Part shown: positions 6,181 through 15,685 of the stretch, piece by piece | How positions within the stretch are numbered: position 1 is the stretch's first letter | Layout of the letters: the number at the start of each line of letters is the position of its first letter | Assembly (NCBI GenBank): GCA_020630795.1 | Contig: JAHDIK010000022.1 | Coordinates: forward strand, 1 to 45,990 | Reading direction: 5' to 3' | From: Colwellia sp. | GTDB taxonomy: Bacteria > Pseudomonadota > Gammaproteobacteria > Enterobacterales > Alteromonadaceae | Length of the DNA: 45,990 bases | Made by a program: the position numbers and the translations under genes | Notes under the pieces: model-generated | Told to the model about the DNA's origin: nothing | Database searches by the model: none | Seen by the model: the letters and a program-made list of their open reading frames with translations, nothing else

Positions 6181-7050
6181 TTAGTGTTTTTGGTCGTTTT
6201 CATTTAAAAACATCGATAGCTTAGTTTCGTCAAAATCGTAGGTCGTTCTACAATAATCACAGGTCATTGAAACTTTACCTTGTTCTTCTAATATACTTTT
6301 TAGTTCCGACGTTTCAACTTGGGCGATAGCGCTTAAACATTTTTCTTCAGAGCAGCTACATTGGTAAGTTACGTCTTGAGGTTCGAATAAACGTACTTCT
6401 TCTTGATGATATAAGCGATAAAGTAACTCGTCGGCATTTAACGAAAAGATTTCTTCGCGTTTAATCGTGTTGGTTATCTGGCATAAGTGTTCGTAGTCAG
6501 ACGTCTGCTTTTCTTTATCGTCGCCGTCTGGAAGTAATTGAACTAACGTACCCGCAGCTTGTTTAGTTTCTTCGTCAACAAACAACCAAATAGTGGTTGG
6601 TATTTGTTCTGATACTTCAAAGTAATGCGCTAAACATTCAGCCAATGTATCTTTTTCTAGTGCAACAACGCCTTGGTACGCTTCGCCTTTTGTAGGGCGT
6701 ATTGTAATTACCATGGTGCCTTTACCAATTAAATCTTTAAGGCCAGTTGCATCTGTTTCTTCTAGCACGCGGGCAATAGCGCGCATTTCTTGATTGTGAT
6801 TTCCATTTACAGCTAAGTAGCCTATTGGGCCGTCACCTTGAAGTTGAACTGCAATTTCACCTTCAAACTTTAACGTAGCGGTTAGTAAGCAGGTTGCCGC
6901 TACTAATTCACCCAGTAACTCACTTACGCCTTTTGGGTAATCATGCAAAGCAACAGTATTCTTGTATGTGTTGTGTAACTGAACAAGCTCACCACGCACG
7001 TGCATGTTATCGAATAGGTAACGATTCAGTACGTCTTTTGGAATGCTCAT
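6181..7050 (-). CDS. hslO: Redox-regulated chaperone Hsp33
   Basis: A 289-residue cytoplasmic holdase that switches on when its zinc-binding cysteines are oxidised. The C-terminal redox switch is intact: C231-x-C233 and C264-x-x-C267, spaced as in E. coli Hsp33. The N-terminal domain shows the conserved YxKGVSELLGELVAATCLL-like segment (residues about 38-57) and GDGPIGYLAVNGN. It lies 2 bases downstream of hslR on the same strand, so the two heat-shock genes are co-transcribed. Confidence 0.97.
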   Translation of the reverse strand: MSIPKDVLNRYLFDNMHVRGELVQLHNTYKNTVALHDYPKGVSELLGELVAATCLLTATLKFEGEIAVQLQGDGPIGYLAVNGNHNQEMRAIARVLEETDATGLKDLIGKGTMVITIRPTKGEAYQGVVALEKDTLAECLAHYFEVSEQIPTTIWLFVDEETKQAAGTLVQLLPDGDDKEKQTSDYEHLCQITNTIKREEIFSLNADELLYRLYHQEEVRLFEPQDVTYQCSCSEEKCLSAIAQVETSELKSILEEQGKVSMTCDYCRTTYDFDETKLSMFLNENDQKH

Positions 7051-7052
7051 GA

Positions 7053-7460
7053 TTAAATCCTCTCTTTAAACTCTCTTAATTTCCGACGTTGCTTTTTGTC
7101 GGGTTTAGTATCGCTAGCTGGGCTTAGTAAAATACCTTGTTTACGTGCAAGCGCATTTTTTTCCCGTGCTTCAATACTGCTGTCTGTTTCTTCGTAAAGT
7201 GTTCGTGCAAACGTTGCATCTTTACGACGTTCTGCAATGGCAACTACCAGCACTTCTTTTTCTTCGAAGCCCTGTCTTATTCGTATACGGTCGCCTATAT
7301 TGACTGCTTTACTCGATTTTGTACGTTGTCCATCATAAAAAACCTTACCGCCATCAATCATTTGCTTTGCAATGGCTCGGGTTTTGTAAAATCGGGCAGC
7401 CCATAGCCATTTATCTAATCTGGCAGATAGATTTTCTTGCGATTGATTATTTTGTTTCAT
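7053..7460 (-). CDS. hslR: Ribosome-associated heat-shock protein Hsp15
   Basis: A 135-residue protein with an N-terminal S4 RNA-binding domain (RLDKWLWAARFYKTRAIAKQMIDGGKV, residues about 14-40) and a lysine/arginine-rich C-terminal tail (KKQRRKLREFKERI). Hsp15 binds 50S subunits carrying a stalled peptidyl-tRNA and helps recycle them. The length is near that of E. coli Hsp15 (133). It is first gene of the hslR-hslO pair and diverges from the type II secretion operon across about 200 bases. Confidence 0.96.
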   Translation of the reverse strand: MKQNNQSQENLSARLDKWLWAARFYKTRAIAKQMIDGGKVFYDGQRTKSSKAVNIGDRIRIRQGFEEKEVLVVAIAERRKDATFARTLYEETDSSIEAREKNALARKQGILLSPASDTKPDKKQRRKLREFKERI

Positions 7461-7556
7461 AATAACGCCAGCTCCCTATTTTTATAGCGCGCAAGGTATC
7501 ATACACGCGTAATTTTCGCTACTTTTCACTATTTGGAATGAGCATATAATTTTTTA

Positions 7557-7579
7557 GTTTGTAAATATTAGTTACAAAC
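7557..7579. promoter_or_regulatory. Operator-like palindrome in the hslR/gspC divergent region
   Basis: GTTTGTAA (7557-7564) and TTACAAAC (7572-7579) form perfect 8-bp arms around a 7-base AT-rich centre. The site ends 12 bases before the predicted -35 box of the gsp promoter, a typical position for an activator or repressor. The regulator is unknown. Confidence 0.45.
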
Positions 7580-7591
7580 GCTTGCTAGGTC

Positions 7592-7620
7592 TTGTTGCAT
7601 GCCCTTTGCTAACGTATTAT
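7592..7620 (+). promoter_or_regulatory. Predicted sigma-70 promoter of the gsp operon
   Basis: TTGTTG (7592-7597) and TATTAT (7615-7620) are separated by exactly 17 bases. The -10 box matches 5 of 6 consensus positions, the -35 box only 3 of 6. The predicted start near 7627 is upstream of the ATG at 7663 chosen for gspC. Confidence 0.5.
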
Positions 7621-7662
7621 CAGAGTAATGCTGTTAAAAATAATTATAACCTTAAGAACATA

Positions 7663-8655
7663 ATGCAAATTTCCAATCGTTTTTCGCCTGTTGCCGAAAA
7701 AATATCAAAATTACCTCAAGCTAAAATAGCCATGGTTATTGGCATTATTTTGCTTGGGTATATTGCGTATTTATTCGCACAAATTACTTGGTTGGTGCTT
7801 GATGAACCCGCGAATCATAATAGTGTGGTTATTACGCAATCTGGTTCCAAGGGCAAAAATAATACGTCTAGTGTTAATGTAAGCGATATACGTGCACTTA
7901 ATTTATTCGGCGTATATAACGAATCGCCTGTTGTAAGAGATGAGCCAGAAGAAATAGAAGATGCACCTGAAACCAACCTAAACTTAACGTTAACGGGTGT
8001 TGTCGCAAGTAATGAAGAAGCCAAATCAGCGGCAATTATTGAGCATAATAGTACGCAAGAAATTTATGCAATTGATGAAACCATTAAAGGCACAAGAGCA
8101 GTATTAAAAAAGGTTTTTCAAGACCGTGTACATATTCGTCATTCAGGGCGTTTAGAAACGTTGATGTTAGACGGCTTTGATTACCAAGAAACACAGAGTA
8201 GTAATCAAGCACCCAAAAAAGTGGCGAAAAAAATCCCCTTAAAAACAACATCATCTAAAGACCGTTTCAATCCAGTTAAAAACCCTATTCGCGTTAATCA
8301 TCAACCACGTATGATTGATCAACGATTAAATAAAGAGCTGTCTAAACAAGCACAAGATTTTAAAAATGATATTGCGTCTGACCCTGGAAAAATCACCGAT
8401 TATTTAAAGATCGCTCCTAAGCGCGTCGACGGTAGCATTATTGGTTATCGATTAATGCCTGGACGTAATCCAGAGTTTTTTAAGTCGGCAGGATTAAAGA
8501 GTGGTGATGTAGCCATTCAAATGAATGGGTTAGATTTGAGCCAACCGGCTGAGGCCGCACAAGCTTTAAAAGCATTGAGAGAAGAACGAGATGTATCGTT
8601 ACTTTTAGATCGAGATGGCGATATAACAGAAATACTTTTCAGTATTGACGAGTAA
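7663..8655 (+). CDS. gspC: Type II secretion inner-membrane protein GspC
   Basis: GspC links the outer-membrane secretin to the inner-membrane platform. From the ATG at 7663 the protein has 330 residues: a short cytoplasmic start, one membrane helix (residues about 21-43), a homology-region domain (DIRALNLFGVYN to about residue 180) and a C-terminal PDZ domain (GYRLMPGRNPEFFKSAGLKSGDVAIQMNG). A longer frame begins at a TTG at 7582, but that start lies upstream of the predicted promoter and would add 27 residues with no family counterpart, so I use 7663. First gene of the gspC-N operon. Confidence 0.93.
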   Translation: MQISNRFSPVAEKISKLPQAKIAMVIGIILLGYIAYLFAQITWLVLDEPANHNSVVITQSGSKGKNNTSSVNVSDIRALNLFGVYNESPVVRDEPEEIEDAPETNLNLTLTGVVASNEEAKSAAIIEHNSTQEIYAIDETIKGTRAVLKKVFQDRVHIRHSGRLETLMLDGFDYQETQSSNQAPKKVAKKIPLKTTSSKDRFNPVKNPIRVNHQPRMIDQRLNKELSKQAQDFKNDIASDPGKITDYLKIAPKRVDGSIIGYRLMPGRNPEFFKSAGLKSGDVAIQMNGLDLSQPAEAAQALKALREERDVSLLLDRDGDITEILFSIDE

Positions 8656-8681
8656 ATATAATGACAAATGAGGTGTTCTAC

Positions 8682-10772
8682 ATGCGCAAGAATTCACATG
8701 CGCCTTGGTATAAAAAAGTAATGACGTTAAGCGTAGTTGCTGTTTTATTTAATTTTCTTTTATTTTGTTCTCAGGTTAATGCCGCAGAGTATTCTCCTAA
8801 TTTTAAAAATACTGAAATTACCGAATTCATTAATATTGTGGGTAAGCAATTACAAAAAACTATGGTGATAGACCCTAATGTTAGAGGGAAAGTTAATTTA
8901 CGTAGTTATGATTCGCTAACTGAAGAGCAATATTATCAAGTATTTTTAAACGTACTCGAAGTGTCAGGTTTTTCAGCCGTTGAAATGGATAACGGCATTA
9001 TTAAAGTTATTCGTAATAAAGACTCTAAAACGTCACCTACCCCAGTTGTTAGTAACGACAATCCAGGTGTTGGCGATGAAATGGTTACTCGTGTTGTTGA
9101 AGTTAAAAATGTAACGGTACGAGAACTTGTACCTATTTTACGTCAACTGTCGGATCAATCAGGCGGCGGTAACGTGGTTAACTATGATAATGCTAATGTT
9201 ATTTTGTTAACAGGTACGGCAGCCAGTGTTAATCGCTTAGTTAAAGTGATTGAACGTGTAGACAGAGCGGGCGATCAAGATGTTCAAATTATTAAGCTTA
9301 AATATGCGTCGGCCGGTGAAATGGTGCGTATTATCGAAGCGATGAACAAAAGTACCCAAGGTAAACCAGGTACACCAACATTTTTAATCCCTAAGATAGT
9401 TGCTGACGATAGAACAAATAGCGTTATTGTTAGTGGAGAGTCGCAAGCACGAAAACGCATAGCAACACTTGTAGCGCGTTTAGATAGCGAACTTGAGTCT
9501 AGCGGTAATACCCGCGTGTACTACTTAAAATATGCAAAAGCTGAAGATCTAGTTAAAGTCCTAAAAGGTGTGAGTGAATCGATTGAAGCTGAAACTAAAA
9601 CAACTTCAAAAACGGCTCGTTCAAGCCAAAAATCACGCGAAGTAAGTATTGACGCGCATGACGATACAAACACGCTAGTGATTACAGCGCAGCCAGATAT
9701 GCTTCGTTCTCTAGAATCTGTTATTCGTCAGTTAGATGTTCGTCGAGCACAAGTTCATGTTGAAGCCATCATTGTTGAAGTATTCGAAGCGGATGGAATT
9801 AACTTAGGTGTGCAATGGTTCTCCCCTAAAGCTGGATTTACACAGTTTACTAATGGTCCAGCACCTCTTGGTCAGGTGGCTGCGGGGATTATAGCTGCTG
9901 AACCAACAGAAGGAACTAAAGGTTCAACAGTAACATCAGAGTCAGGCGCTGTTACGGTAAACCCAGACCAACCAGATATTGATGGTGATTATTCGCTCTT
10001 AGGCCAAGTATTAGGTTCTGCTAGCGGCTTAGTTACTGGTATTTTGCGAGGCGATATAGGTGCGGTGCTTCAAGCGGTAAGTACAGACACAAATTCAAAT
10101 ATATTAGCAACACCAAGTATTACAACGCTTGATAACGAAGAAGCATACTTTTTAGTGGGTCAAGAAGTACCAGTTATTACAGGTTCTGCAACAGGCACCA
10201 ACAATTCAAACCCATTCCAAACGGTTGATCGCCAAGAAGTTGGTATTAAGTTAAAAGTTACGCCACAAGTGAATGAAGGTAGTGGTGTTCAATTAACAAT
10301 CGAACAAGAAGTTTCTTCTGTAAGTGGTGCAACAGGGGTTGATATTGCGATTAATAAACGCGAAATAAAAACCACTATCATGGCCGACAGCGGTAGTACT
10401 ATTGTGTTAGGTGGTTTGATTGATGAAGACGTTCAAGAAAGCGAACAAAAAGTACCGTTACTTGGCGACATTCCTATTTTAGGGCACCTATTTAAATCAA
10501 CAATTAACACCAAGCGTAAGCGTAATTTAATGGTGTTTTTAAAGCCAACCATTATTCGTGATGGTCAGTTGATGAATCAAATCAGTAAAGATAAATACAA
10601 TTACATTCGAGCTGAAGAAATCCGTAAACAAGAAGATGGTTTGGAATTAATGGACGACTCAAAACTTCCATTATTACCTAAGTGGAATGATTCTTTAGAG
10701 TTGCCACCATCGTTCAATGAATACATGGACAACAAAAAAGACTCAACTCAACAAAGCGTACAAGACAATTAA
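8682..10772 (+). CDS. gspD: Type II secretion outer-membrane secretin GspD
   Basis: Forms the gated outer-membrane channel of the type II secretion system. From the ATG at 8682 the protein has 696 residues with a signal peptide ending VNA-AEYS, then the N0 domain ([20 protein letters not shown]), repeated N1-N3 domains ([30 protein letters not shown]) and the C-terminal secretin domain with [11 protein letters not shown] and GGLIDEDVQ. The ATG at 8661 is in frame but lacks a ribosome-binding site; GAGGTG (8670-8675) precedes 8682. No pilotin gene (gspS) is seen nearby. Confidence 0.96.
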   Translation: MRKNSHAPWYKKVMTLSVVAVLFNFLLFCSQVNAAEYSPNFKNTEITEFINIVGKQLQKTMVIDPNVRGKVNLRSYDSLTEEQYYQVFLNVLEVSGFSAVEMDNGIIKVIRNKDSKTSPTPVVSNDNPGVGDEMVTRVVEVKNVTVRELVPILRQLSDQSGGGNVVNYDNANVILLTGTAASVNRLVKVIERVDRAGDQDVQIIKLKYASAGEMVRIIEAMNKSTQGKPGTPTFLIPKIVADDRTNSVIVSGESQARKRIATLVARLDSELESSGNTRVYYLKYAKAEDLVKVLKGVSESIEAETKTTSKTARSSQKSREVSIDAHDDTNTLVITAQPDMLRSLESVIRQLDVRRAQVHVEAIIVEVFEADGINLGVQWFSPKAGFTQFTNGPAPLGQVAAGIIAAEPTEGTKGSTVTSESGAVTVNPDQPDIDGDYSLLGQVLGSASGLVTGILRGDIGAVLQAVSTDTNSNILATPSITTLDNEEAYFLVGQEVPVITGSATGTNNSNPFQTVDRQEVGIKLKVTPQVNEGSGVQLTIEQEVSSVSGATGVDIAINKREIKTTIMADSGSTIVLGGLIDEDVQESEQKVPLLGDIPILGHLFKSTINTKRKRNLMVFLKPTIIRDGQLMNQISKDKYNYIRAEEIRKQEDGLELMDDSKLPLLPKWNDSLELPPSFNEYMDNKKDSTQQSVQDN

Positions 10773-12310
10773 TGATGAGCGAGCTTGAATCACAGCACGA
10801 GCAAACGAGTGAAAACTCGTTTGAATCGCAAGAGCAAAGTTTAGAGCGATTTAGATTACCGTTTGGTTTTGCAAAACGACACAATGTATTAGTTAACTCT
10901 TCGGAAGAAGGTTATGTTTTGCATTGTTTAGAAAACGTAAACCCTGACGTGTTGTTGGAAGTAAGACGTTTTTTAAAGTCGTCATTTAACGTACAAGTTG
11001 AAACGCAAGAAGCATTTGAACAAGCGCTAACTGAGGCTTATCAAAGAGACTCGTCAGAAGCCCAGCAGATGATGGAAGACATCGGAAACGAAGTAAATTT
11101 ATACTCACTTGCCGATGAGATGACTGAAAGCGAAGATTTGCTTGAAAATGAAGACGACGCTCCTATCATCAAATTAATTAACGCTATGTTGAGTGAAGCG
11201 ATTAAAGAAAGCGCTTCTGATATTCACATTGAAACGTTTGAAAATGCGTTGCAAATTCGCTTTCGTGTAGACGGTGTCTTGCGTGAAGTTTTAAAACCTA
11301 ATCGACAGCTTGCGTCTTTATTAGTCTCTCGTATTAAAGTTATGGCGAAGCTTGATATCGCCGAGAAGCGTATTCCTCAAGATGGTCGTATATCGTTGAA
11401 AATTGGTGGGCGAGCGGTAGATGTTCGTGTATCAACAATGCCTACTGGGCATGGCGAACGTGTAGTATTACGTTTGCTTGATAAAAATGCCGCTCGGTTG
11501 AACCTACAAGATTTAGGGATGACAGACGATACGCGCGAAAACTTTTCGCAACTTATTGAAAAACCTCACGGCATTATTCTTGTTACAGGGCCTACGGGGT
11601 CAGGTAAAAGTACCACGCTTTATGCTGGTTTAACGCAAATAGATCACAAAGAACGCAATATATTAACCGTTGAAGATCCAATTGAGTTTGCTATTGAAGG
11701 CATTGGTCAAACGCAAGTAAACACCAAAGTTGATATGACTTTTGCTCGCGGTTTACGGGCAATTTTACGACAAGATCCTGACGTGGTAATGGTTGGTGAA
11801 ATTCGAGATTTAGAAACGGCACAAATATCGGTTCAAGCGAGTTTAACTGGTCACCTCGTTTTATCTACACTACATACCAATACCGCTGCTGGCGCGATAA
11901 CACGAATGGAAGACATGGGCGTAGAACCCTTTTTGCTTTCATCGAGTTTGTTAGGTGTGTTAGCTCAGCGCTTAGTACGTACGTTGTGTCCGCATTGTCG
12001 AGAAAGTCATTTGCCTGACGCCGAAGAGCAAAAGTTACTCGATTTACCAGCAAGCAATACACAGCCTATTTATAGAGCCGTTGGTTGTGCTGAATGTAAC
12101 TTTAAAGGCTACAAAGGCAGAACGGGTATACATGAGTTACTTTATGTTGATGATACGGTTCGTGAGCTTATTCATAACGGTCAAGGTGAACAAGCCATTG
12201 AAAAATTCATTCGTAAAACTACGCGTAGCATAAGGCGCGATGGTTTTAATAAAGTGATAGAAGGTAAAACAACCCTCGAAGAAGTTTTGCGCGTAACAAG
12301 AGAAGGTTAA
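10772..12310 (+). CDS. gspE: Type II secretion ATPase GspE
   Basis: The cytoplasmic motor, 512 residues. Walker [10 protein letters not shown] is at about residue 271-279, with the Asp box (LTVEDPIEF), Walker B ([12 protein letters not shown]) and His box ([13 protein letters not shown]). The zinc-binding tetracysteine is CPHC near 409 and CAEC near 439. The N-terminal domain that docks on GspL is present. The ATG overlaps the gspD stop by one base; a second in-frame ATG follows immediately at 10775, and either may be used. Confidence 0.97.
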   Translation: MMSELESQHEQTSENSFESQEQSLERFRLPFGFAKRHNVLVNSSEEGYVLHCLENVNPDVLLEVRRFLKSSFNVQVETQEAFEQALTEAYQRDSSEAQQMMEDIGNEVNLYSLADEMTESEDLLENEDDAPIIKLINAMLSEAIKESASDIHIETFENALQIRFRVDGVLREVLKPNRQLASLLVSRIKVMAKLDIAEKRIPQDGRISLKIGGRAVDVRVSTMPTGHGERVVLRLLDKNAARLNLQDLGMTDDTRENFSQLIEKPHGIILVTGPTGSGKSTTLYAGLTQIDHKERNILTVEDPIEFAIEGIGQTQVNTKVDMTFARGLRAILRQDPDVVMVGEIRDLETAQISVQASLTGHLVLSTLHTNTAAGAITRMEDMGVEPFLLSSSLLGVLAQRLVRTLCPHCRESHLPDAEEQKLLDLPASNTQPIYRAVGCAECNFKGYKGRTGIHELLYVDDTVRELIHNGQGEQAIEKFIRKTTRSIRRDGFNKVIEGKTTLEEVLRVTREG

Positions 12311-12323
12311 GGTTTACTAAATA

Positions 12324-13550
12324 ATGCCAGCATTTGATTACCAAGCCGTTGATAGCCGAGGCAAAACTAAAAAAGGCGTAATAGAAGGTGATACGCCACG
12401 CCAAGTACGTGGACTACTGCGCGACAAAGGCTTAATGCCAACTGAAGTTACCCCAGCAACGCAAAGTAACAAACCGTCAAAATCAGGTGGGTCGTTGTTT
12501 GGACCACGTAAAAAAGTGTCGCCGTCAGAGCTTGCGTTAATTACTCGTCAATTAGCAACATTAGTAGAGTCGGGTTTGCCATTAGAAGAATCATTAATGG
12601 CGGTTGCAGAACAATGCGATAAAACCTCACTTAAAAGTATGGTTATGGCGGTTCGCAGTAAAGTTACCGAGGGTTATGGCTTAGCTGAAAGCATGTCGGA
12701 ATATCCGCAAGTTTTTAATCATTTATTTAGGGCAATGGTGGCTGCTGGCGAAAAGTCAGGGCACTTAGATTTAGTACTAAATAGACTGGCAGATTATACA
12801 GAGCAACGCCAACAACTGCGTTCTCAAATGGTTCAAGCGCTTGTGTATCCTGTTATTATGACCGTTGTTGCGGTAGGTGTTATTGCTATTCTACTTACCG
12901 CCGTGGTACCAAAAATTGTAGGCCAATTTGAACATATGGGTGCTAATTTACCGGGTACCACTCAGTTTTTAATCGCAAGTAGTGATTTTTTACGAGATTA
13001 CGGTTTAGCCATTGTTATGCTGGTTATGTTGTTGATGGTTGTTTTTGGTCGTTTAATGAAAAAACCGTCGTTTAAGTTTGCAATGCATCAACGAATTATC
13101 AACCTACCAGGTATAGGAAACGTAGCGAAAGGGTTAAATACCGCTCGCTTTGCAAGAACATTGAGCATTTTAACCGCGAGTGCCGTTCCTCTATTAGAGA
13201 GCATGAGTATAGCGGGTGAAGTATTAGATAATTTGTATATTAAAAATAAAGTGAAAGAAGCTGCTGACAAAGTACGAGAAGGTACGAGTCTTCGAGTTTC
13301 TTTGGAACAAACGAAACTTTTTCCGCCAATGATGCTCCATATGATTGCCAGTGGCGAAAAAAGTGGTCAGCTAGAGCACATGTTAGGGCGAGCGGCTGAC
13401 AACCAAGATAGAGAGTTTGAAGCGTTAGTGAACATCTCATTAAAAGCTTTTGAACCGGCGTTAATGGTAAGTATGGCAGGGGTTGTTTTATTCATCGTAA
13501 TGGCCATATTACAACCTATACTCCAATTAAATACGTTAATTGGTAGTTAA
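12324..13550 (+). CDS. gspF: Type II secretion platform protein GspF
   Basis: A 408-residue polytopic inner-membrane protein that transmits motor movement to the pseudopilus. It has the two-copy T2SSF domain (LALITRQLATLVESGLPLEESL around residues 71-92 and FARTLSILTASAVPLLESM around 274-292). Three membrane segments are visible, near 169-193, 220-242 and 375-397. It starts 14 bases after gspE with AAGG as ribosome-binding site. Confidence 0.97.
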   Translation: MPAFDYQAVDSRGKTKKGVIEGDTPRQVRGLLRDKGLMPTEVTPATQSNKPSKSGGSLFGPRKKVSPSELALITRQLATLVESGLPLEESLMAVAEQCDKTSLKSMVMAVRSKVTEGYGLAESMSEYPQVFNHLFRAMVAAGEKSGHLDLVLNRLADYTEQRQQLRSQMVQALVYPVIMTVVAVGVIAILLTAVVPKIVGQFEHMGANLPGTTQFLIASSDFLRDYGLAIVMLVMLLMVVFGRLMKKPSFKFAMHQRIINLPGIGNVAKGLNTARFARTLSILTASAVPLLESMSIAGEVLDNLYIKNKVKEAADKVREGTSLRVSLEQTKLFPPMMLHMIASGEKSGQLEHMLGRAADNQDREFEALVNISLKAFEPALMVSMAGVVLFIVMAILQPILQLNTLIGS

Positions 13551-13577
13551 TTTTTTAAGACTTAAGCAGGAAGTACA

Positions 13578-14021
13578 ATGAAATCGTTAAAACACATTAA
13601 AAGACAACGCGGCTTTACGCTATTAGAAGTTATGGTAGTTATCGTAATACTTGGTATTTTAGCGAGTATGGTTGTTCCTAACTTAATGGGCAGCCAAGAC
13701 CGAGCGAATATCCAAAAAGCAGTGTCTGACATTAATGCATTAGAAACATCGCTAAGCATGTATAAAATGGACAATTACGACTATCCGTCAACAGAGCAAG
13801 GTTTAGAGGCACTAACAACGGAAACAGACGTTGAACCTTTACCTCGACGTTTTCCAGAAGAAGGTTATGTAAAACGTTTACCAAAAGATCCGTGGGGTAA
13901 TGACTACCAATTACTTAACCCAGGCGAAAACTCAAAGATTGATGTTTTTACCATGGGGCCTGACGGCGAAGCCGGTACAGAAGACGATATTGGTAACTGG
14001 AACCTAGGCGAATATCAATAA
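13578..14021 (+). CDS. gspG: Major pseudopilin GspG
   Basis: A 147-residue major subunit of the pseudopilus. The prepilin peptidase site is RQRG/FTLLEVMVV with Glu at +5, followed by the hydrophobic helix. The C-terminal part carries the GspG hallmark YPSTEQGLEAL, LPKDPWGNDY and the calcium-binding-type segment DGEAGTEDDIGNW. A strong ribosome-binding site (GCAGGAAG) precedes it, in contrast to gspH, consistent with higher expression of the major subunit. No prepilin peptidase gene (gspO/pilD) lies in the window. Confidence 0.97.
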   Translation: MKSLKHIKRQRGFTLLEVMVVIVILGILASMVVPNLMGSQDRANIQKAVSDINALETSLSMYKMDNYDYPSTEQGLEALTTETDVEPLPRRFPEEGYVKRLPKDPWGNDYQLLNPGENSKIDVFTMGPDGEAGTEDDIGNWNLGEYQ

Positions 14022-14047
14022 TTAACTTGGTTGTAGTACAACTTTAA

Positions 14048-14653
14048 ATGAAGCATCGTGGCGTTTTACCCAGCAAAATAACAGGCTTTACCTTAATTGA
14101 AGTGATGGTTGTTCTTGTGCTTATTGGGTTAATGGCGTCTGTGGTTCAATTTACCGTAGGTGGTAACGAGCCTGACAAGTTGCTAAAAAAAGAAAGTGAA
14201 CGTTTTGCAGCTGTATTTAATGCTGCTGCAGAATATTCATTGTTAAATAATCTTGAACTTGGCTTAGTTGTAGAAGACAACACATATCAGTTCCTTGGTT
14301 TTGACGGCAAGCAGTGGCAAGCAGTTTCTGACAATAAAATTCTAGAAAGTTATACTCTCCCAGAAGAAATCATTATTACATTGTCGTTAGACGATTTGCC
14401 GCTTGATGAACCAGCGCTAGTAGACGTGCTTAAAGAGAATGAAGAAAGCGAACTTGCTTTTTCTGGTTCAGAATTAAACAAAGAAAAAAAGCTTATTCCA
14501 CAGGTTTATATTTTGTCTGGTGGCGACTTAACGCCGTTTAGTTTGCGGTTTGAATTTGAAGACCCGTACAACGATGAAATGGAAATCAATTATCAAGTAA
14601 CGGCGTTATATTCTACTCCTGTTGAGATTAAGGGGCCGTTAAAAAATGAATAA
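14048..14653 (+). CDS. gspH: Minor pseudopilin GspH
   Basis: A 201-residue minor pseudopilin with the processing site KITG/FTLIEVMVVLVLIGLMAS and Glu at +5. No recognisable Shine-Dalgarno sequence precedes the ATG; instead a short palindrome (GTTGT-AGT-ACAAC) occupies the gap after gspG. This may keep minor pseudopilin levels low. The 3' end overlaps the start of gspI by 8 bases. Confidence 0.94.
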   Translation: MKHRGVLPSKITGFTLIEVMVVLVLIGLMASVVQFTVGGNEPDKLLKKESERFAAVFNAAAEYSLLNNLELGLVVEDNTYQFLGFDGKQWQAVSDNKILESYTLPEEIIITLSLDDLPLDEPALVDVLKENEESELAFSGSELNKEKKLIPQVYILSGGDLTPFSLRFEFEDPYNDEMEINYQVTALYSTPVEIKGPLKNE

Positions 14654-15050
14654 TAGCCTTTTGTCGAGTTGTCAATTTGTTAAAAAAAACCTTGGTTTTA
14701 CCTTCATCGAAGTCATGCTAGCCATGGCTATTTTCGCGATCGCTGGCGTAGCGTTAGTTAGCACCTCAGACACACATTTCAGAAATTTAAGCCATTTAGA
14801 AACTAAAATGATGGCAAATTGGATTGCTTCTAATCAACTTGTAGAAGCATCGTTAGTTAAAAAGTGGCCATTAAAAAATAATAAAAAAGGTAAAGTTGAA
14901 TTAGCAGGGCGCGATTGGTTTTGGATTCAAAAAATCGCAAAAACTAATGATCAAAACATGAGCGCAGTAACGATAGAAGTTAGGTTAGATGAAACAGAAA
15001 AGTCATCTATTAGCTTTTTAACAACCTACTTAGCTAAGGCAGAAAAATAA
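14646..15050 (+). CDS. gspI: Minor pseudopilin GspI
   Basis: A 134-residue minor pseudopilin that helps build the tip complex with GspJ and GspK. The processing site is KNLG/FTFIEVMLAMAIFAI with Glu at +5, followed by the characteristic NWIASNQLVE segment. The start overlaps gspH by 8 bases and the last base is shared with the gspJ ATG, so translation is coupled. Confidence 0.95.
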   Translation: MNNSLLSSCQFVKKNLGFTFIEVMLAMAIFAIAGVALVSTSDTHFRNLSHLETKMMANWIASNQLVEASLVKKWPLKNNKKGKVELAGRDWFWIQKIAKTNDQNMSAVTIEVRLDETEKSSISFLTTYLAKAEK

Positions 15051-15685
15051 TGCTTAGCAATCACAGTATGGTTCATCAAAAAGGCTTTACGTTACTCGAA
15101 GTGCTTATTGCTATCGCAATATTCGCGGTGATCAGTTTAGCGAGCTTTAGTATTTTTGATACGGTTATCAAGAGTGAAGAAAAATCGACAGCTCGTATTG
15201 CGCAAATGAACGAGATTCAACGCGCTTTTATGATCATGGAACGAGATTTTCTGCAAATATCAAAGCGTACATTACGCATTGAAGGCGAAGCGCCGTTAGA
15301 CGGATTTATTCATACTGACAGTAGTGAGTTTGAATCTAGCTCTGGTTCAATTGGTTTTGTACGAAGTGGTTGGACTAACCCCGGCTTGTTACTTCCGCGA
15401 AGCGATATGCAGTCGGTTGCCTATCGTTTAAATGAAGAAAAGCTTGAGCGCGTTCACTATAACTTTGTTGATGCATCGTTGAGTGAAATTCCTAAAACAC
15501 GCCAATTAATTTCGGGTGTAAAAGAGGTGAGTTTTGAATTTCATAACGGGAAAGAGTGGAACAATACATTCGAAGGCGAAGGTTTGCCTTTGGCTATATC
15601 CGTTATATTAGACACAGATCAGTTTGGCGTTGTTACTCGTAAGTTTTTAGTTGCAGGTAGTGCAGACACGAGTAAGGTGAACTAA
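15050..15685 (+). CDS. gspJ: Minor pseudopilin GspJ
   Basis: A 211-residue tip pseudopilin. Processing site HQKG/FTLLEVLIAIAIFAV with Glu at +5. The family segment RIAQMNEIQRAFMIMERDFLQ follows the membrane helix. Residues about 95-130 (IGFVRSGWTNPGLLLPRSDMQ) are typical of GspJ. The ATG overlaps the gspI stop and the stop overlaps the gspK ATG. Confidence 0.95.
   Translation: MLSNHSMVHQKGFTLLEVLIAIAIFAVISLASFSIFDTVIKSEEKSTARIAQMNEIQRAFMIMERDFLQISKRTLRIEGEAPLDGFIHTDSSEFESSSGSIGFVRSGWTNPGLLLPRSDMQSVAYRLNEEKLERVHYNFVDASLSEIPKTRQLISGVKEVSFEFHNGKEWNNTFEGEGLPLAISVILDTDQFGVVTRKFLVAGSADTSKVN

Noticed and set aside
7582..7662. TTG-started extension of gspC by 27 residues
   Set aside because: It begins upstream of the predicted promoter, lacks family similarity, and the ATG at 7663 gives the expected short cytoplasmic start before the membrane helix.
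8661..8681. Earlier in-frame ATG for gspD
   Set aside because: No ribosome-binding site before it, whereas GAGGTG precedes the ATG at 8682, which starts a normal signal peptide.
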